Of a stretch of 64,000 nucleotides of DNA, positions 62,601 to 64,000 are shown piece by piece. This stretch comes from Thiosymbion sp942492625 (GTDB lineage Bacteria > Pseudomonadota > Gammaproteobacteria > Chromatiales > Chromatiaceae). The notes under the pieces are model-generated. The model was not told where the DNA came from. It ran no database searches and saw only the letters and a list, made by a program, of their open reading frames with translations. The stretch covers positions 1 to 64,000 of the forward strand of contig CALOFM010000018.1 in the NCBI GenBank assembly GCA_942492625.1, given 5' to 3'. The translations under genes and the position numbers were made by a program. Every line of letters begins with the position of its first letter. Position 1 is the first letter of the stretch.

Positions 62601-63061
62601 TTACGGCGATTGGCGGAAAAGTATGTATCGCATTTCGCAGAATAATGTCACGTATTCACAGAATTGCAATATGCTTTCAATGGTGCAAAGGTCTCAAACG
62701 TGGCCGCCCGGGGATCTGGGGTCAGGTCTAGAATCGAAGCCTTCTTCGGAAGAGAAGAGACGAAGGGAGAAAAGGGGACGCAACTCGTTTCCGTGAATCT
62801 CCAATGTCAATGCCAGGTCGGACCAAGCTAACCACTTGATAATTTCGAAATACAGGACGGAAATATCACCGAAAGCATGCTGAGAAGCTTTTTTCGCGGC
62901 CACAAACGGTGCTCTACATCTCTGCAGGAATCTCAGCATAGCTCGGGCCAACCGGCATCCTACAGTGGGTAGAGTACGCCCGTCCGTACCCGCCCTGGGT
63001 TGGGCTATCATCGTCGGGGCTGTGCTCGTTTACTCAGCGCATCATGGAAGCGCTTCGCACT
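62601..63061. other. Intergenic stretch, no gene recognised
   Basis: No frame carries a familiar motif. A GGGGTCAGGTCTAGAAT stretch near 62718 is like the dispersed GGGGTCA repeats next to RAYT genes in this window. The AT-rich part (62630-62690) may hold the promoter of the phosphatase gene. Confidence 0.4.
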
Positions 63062-64000
63062 TCACTTGGCCATCACCCAGTCCCAGAGCACCCGGGCACG
63101 CGTCATGAGGCGAGGGAGATCCTCCTGGAGGAGAAAGCGATCTCTGACGGCGGCTCGTGCGGCACCTTCGACCCGATCGAGATAGTCGCCACGGGAAGGG
63201 TAGCGTTCGGCGACGCTTGGGTGTGGGTCCCCTTTTAGCCGGCGGGCTTCCAAGGTGGACTCGAATGGGAAGAAGCTGCCCTGGAAATCGGTCAACTCAC
63301 CGTTGCCGCCGGCGAGCCCTCGACGCAGGTGCCAGGGGGTATAGGTGGCCAGCGGCACCTGAATCTCTATGGGCCGGATGCCGGCGATCTCATTGCCGTC
63401 TGCATCCACCTGCGAAACCAGTGATGGAAACGCAGCCCCCAATATCGGGGGTTGCCGGTCCACGATGCCCTGCTCGAGAAAGCGGGGGCCATAGTCGGCG
63501 CGATAGGCCTCATGTATCACCCGTGGCAGCGCGACACCAGGTATCGCCGGAAAACCGAGTCGCTCCGTGGGCACAAGCCTGTGTTCGGCTATCCCCGGGT
63601 AGGCGCTCGGAGGTGGCGGTTCATTCGCCTCGATCCAATCCTGCATCGCCGCTAGCAGGGCGCGCTCGATGGGCAGGAAATCGATCGGGTTGCCACGACA
63701 ACCGGCCGTTCCCGCGATGGGTTGGAGATTCCGTGCCGAGAGACTCACCGGAAACTGCTGACAACTCGCCAGGTGGTAGATCCGTACATCCGGCAGCGGC
63801 TCGACATCGGCTGACCCGTCGAGGGACGTGTGCAGCAATGACGCCGCCCGCCCCCAGTACTCGTACTCCGTGTTGGTATACATGATCTTGGGGCTCCGCC
63901 CACTCGCCTGAACGCGATCGAGCAGTCCTTCGTGGCGGCCGGTCAGCGGGTCGCGTTGGGGGCGTCCGGTGAAGGGGTAGATATCGGTGGGGAAGAAGAG
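63062..64000 (-). CDS. Alpha/beta hydrolase domain protein (partial, 5' end outside)
   Basis: The open frame enters at the right edge reading FFPTDIYPFTGRPQRDPLTG and passes through KIMYTNTEYEYWGRAASLLHTSL, RIYHLASCQQFP and VPLATYTPWHLRRGLAGG to end ...VLWDWVMAK. This fits the Abhydrolase_10-type alpha/beta-hydrolase-domain family, exported proteins of unknown substrate. At least 312 residues are visible; the N-terminal part and start lie outside the window. Confidence 0.7.
   Translation of the reverse strand, partial: LFFPTDIYPFTGRPQRDPLTGRHEGLLDRVQASGRSPKIMYTNTEYEYWGRAASLLHTSLDGSADVEPLPDVRIYHLASCQQFPVSLSARNLQPIAGTAGCRGNPIDFLPIERALLAAMQDWIEANEPPPPSAYPGIAEHRLVPTERLGFPAIPGVALPRVIHEAYRADYGPRFLEQGIVDRQPPILGAAFPSLVSQVDADGNEIAGIRPIEIQVPLATYTPWHLRRGLAGGNGELTDFQGSFFPFESTLEARRLKGDPHPSVAERYPSRGDYLDRVEGAARAAVRDRFLLQEDLPRLMTRARVLWDWVMAK

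Noticed and set aside
1..64000. tRNA, rRNA and CRISPR-Cas genes
   Set aside because: None could be recognised on either strand by eye.

Overview
The window is GC-rich bacterial DNA dominated by one 32-kb minus-strand operon (about 40422 down to 8270) for an extracellular contractile injection system (eCIS), a phage-tail-like particle. It is flanked on both sides by mobile elements and decaying genes. No rRNA, tRNA or housekeeping gene is present, so the host cannot be placed firmly. The genes outside the operon (TAXI substrate-binding protein, type I restriction remnants, RAYT/REP elements, IS110, IS91, IS21 and Tn3-type transposons) suggest a proteobacterium, perhaps a gammaproteobacterium; that is inference.

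Layout. 1-3706: three decayed genes (DUF1254/DUF1214 protein, outer-membrane beta-barrel, arylsulfatase). 3738-6198: an intact lipoprotein alpha/beta hydrolase and a patatin-like phospholipase. 6440-7830: a deletion remnant of a group II intron, itself interrupted by a 566-bp element that carries a GxxExxY gene and has terminal inverted repeats and a TTA target duplication. 8187-8231: a terminator-like hairpin for the operon.

The eCIS operon, in transcription order: two sheath proteins, tube, gp26-like zinc protein, proline-rich protein, DUF4255 cap/terminator, AAA+ ATPase, small protein, 2380-residue DUF4157 protein (probable cargo or effector), leucine-rich-repeat (LRR) protein, LRR remnant, CIS_tube protein, LysM protein, hub, OB-fold spike, PAAR tip, gp25, two J-like wedge proteins, I-like tail protein, and a DUF6519/Ig-like protein. 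Most junctions are ATGA-type overlaps, so the genes are probably translationally coupled. Structural genes build sheath, tube, spike and baseplate; the ATPase and cap would act in assembly; the DUF4157 protein is the likeliest payload and the LRR protein its likeliest partner. No separate tape-measure or classical fibre gene was recognised.

40616-49045: accessory zone with two near-identical integrase-type IS copies around a ParE-type toxin-antitoxin pair, a Tn3-family transposon without a resolvase, an RNase D-like exonuclease, and a second GxxExxY element (TAA target duplication). 49046-61010: many truncated genes and IS fragments (4Fe-4S protein, VOC protein, IstA, IS91, IS110, CNNM, RAYT, HsdR/HsdS), plus an intact zinc-type cation diffusion facilitator and an intact IS with a 6-bp target duplication. 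60995-64000: intact TAXI binding protein, histidine phosphatase, and an alpha/beta hydrolase running off the right edge.

The most interesting points are the toxin/LRR/orphan-LRR module with a duplicated scrap of a baseplate gene, the tandem DUF4157 domain whose first copy has lost its HExxH motif, a C7 tract that fuses the PAAR and gp25 genes, and the GxxExxY elements with clean 3-bp target duplications.
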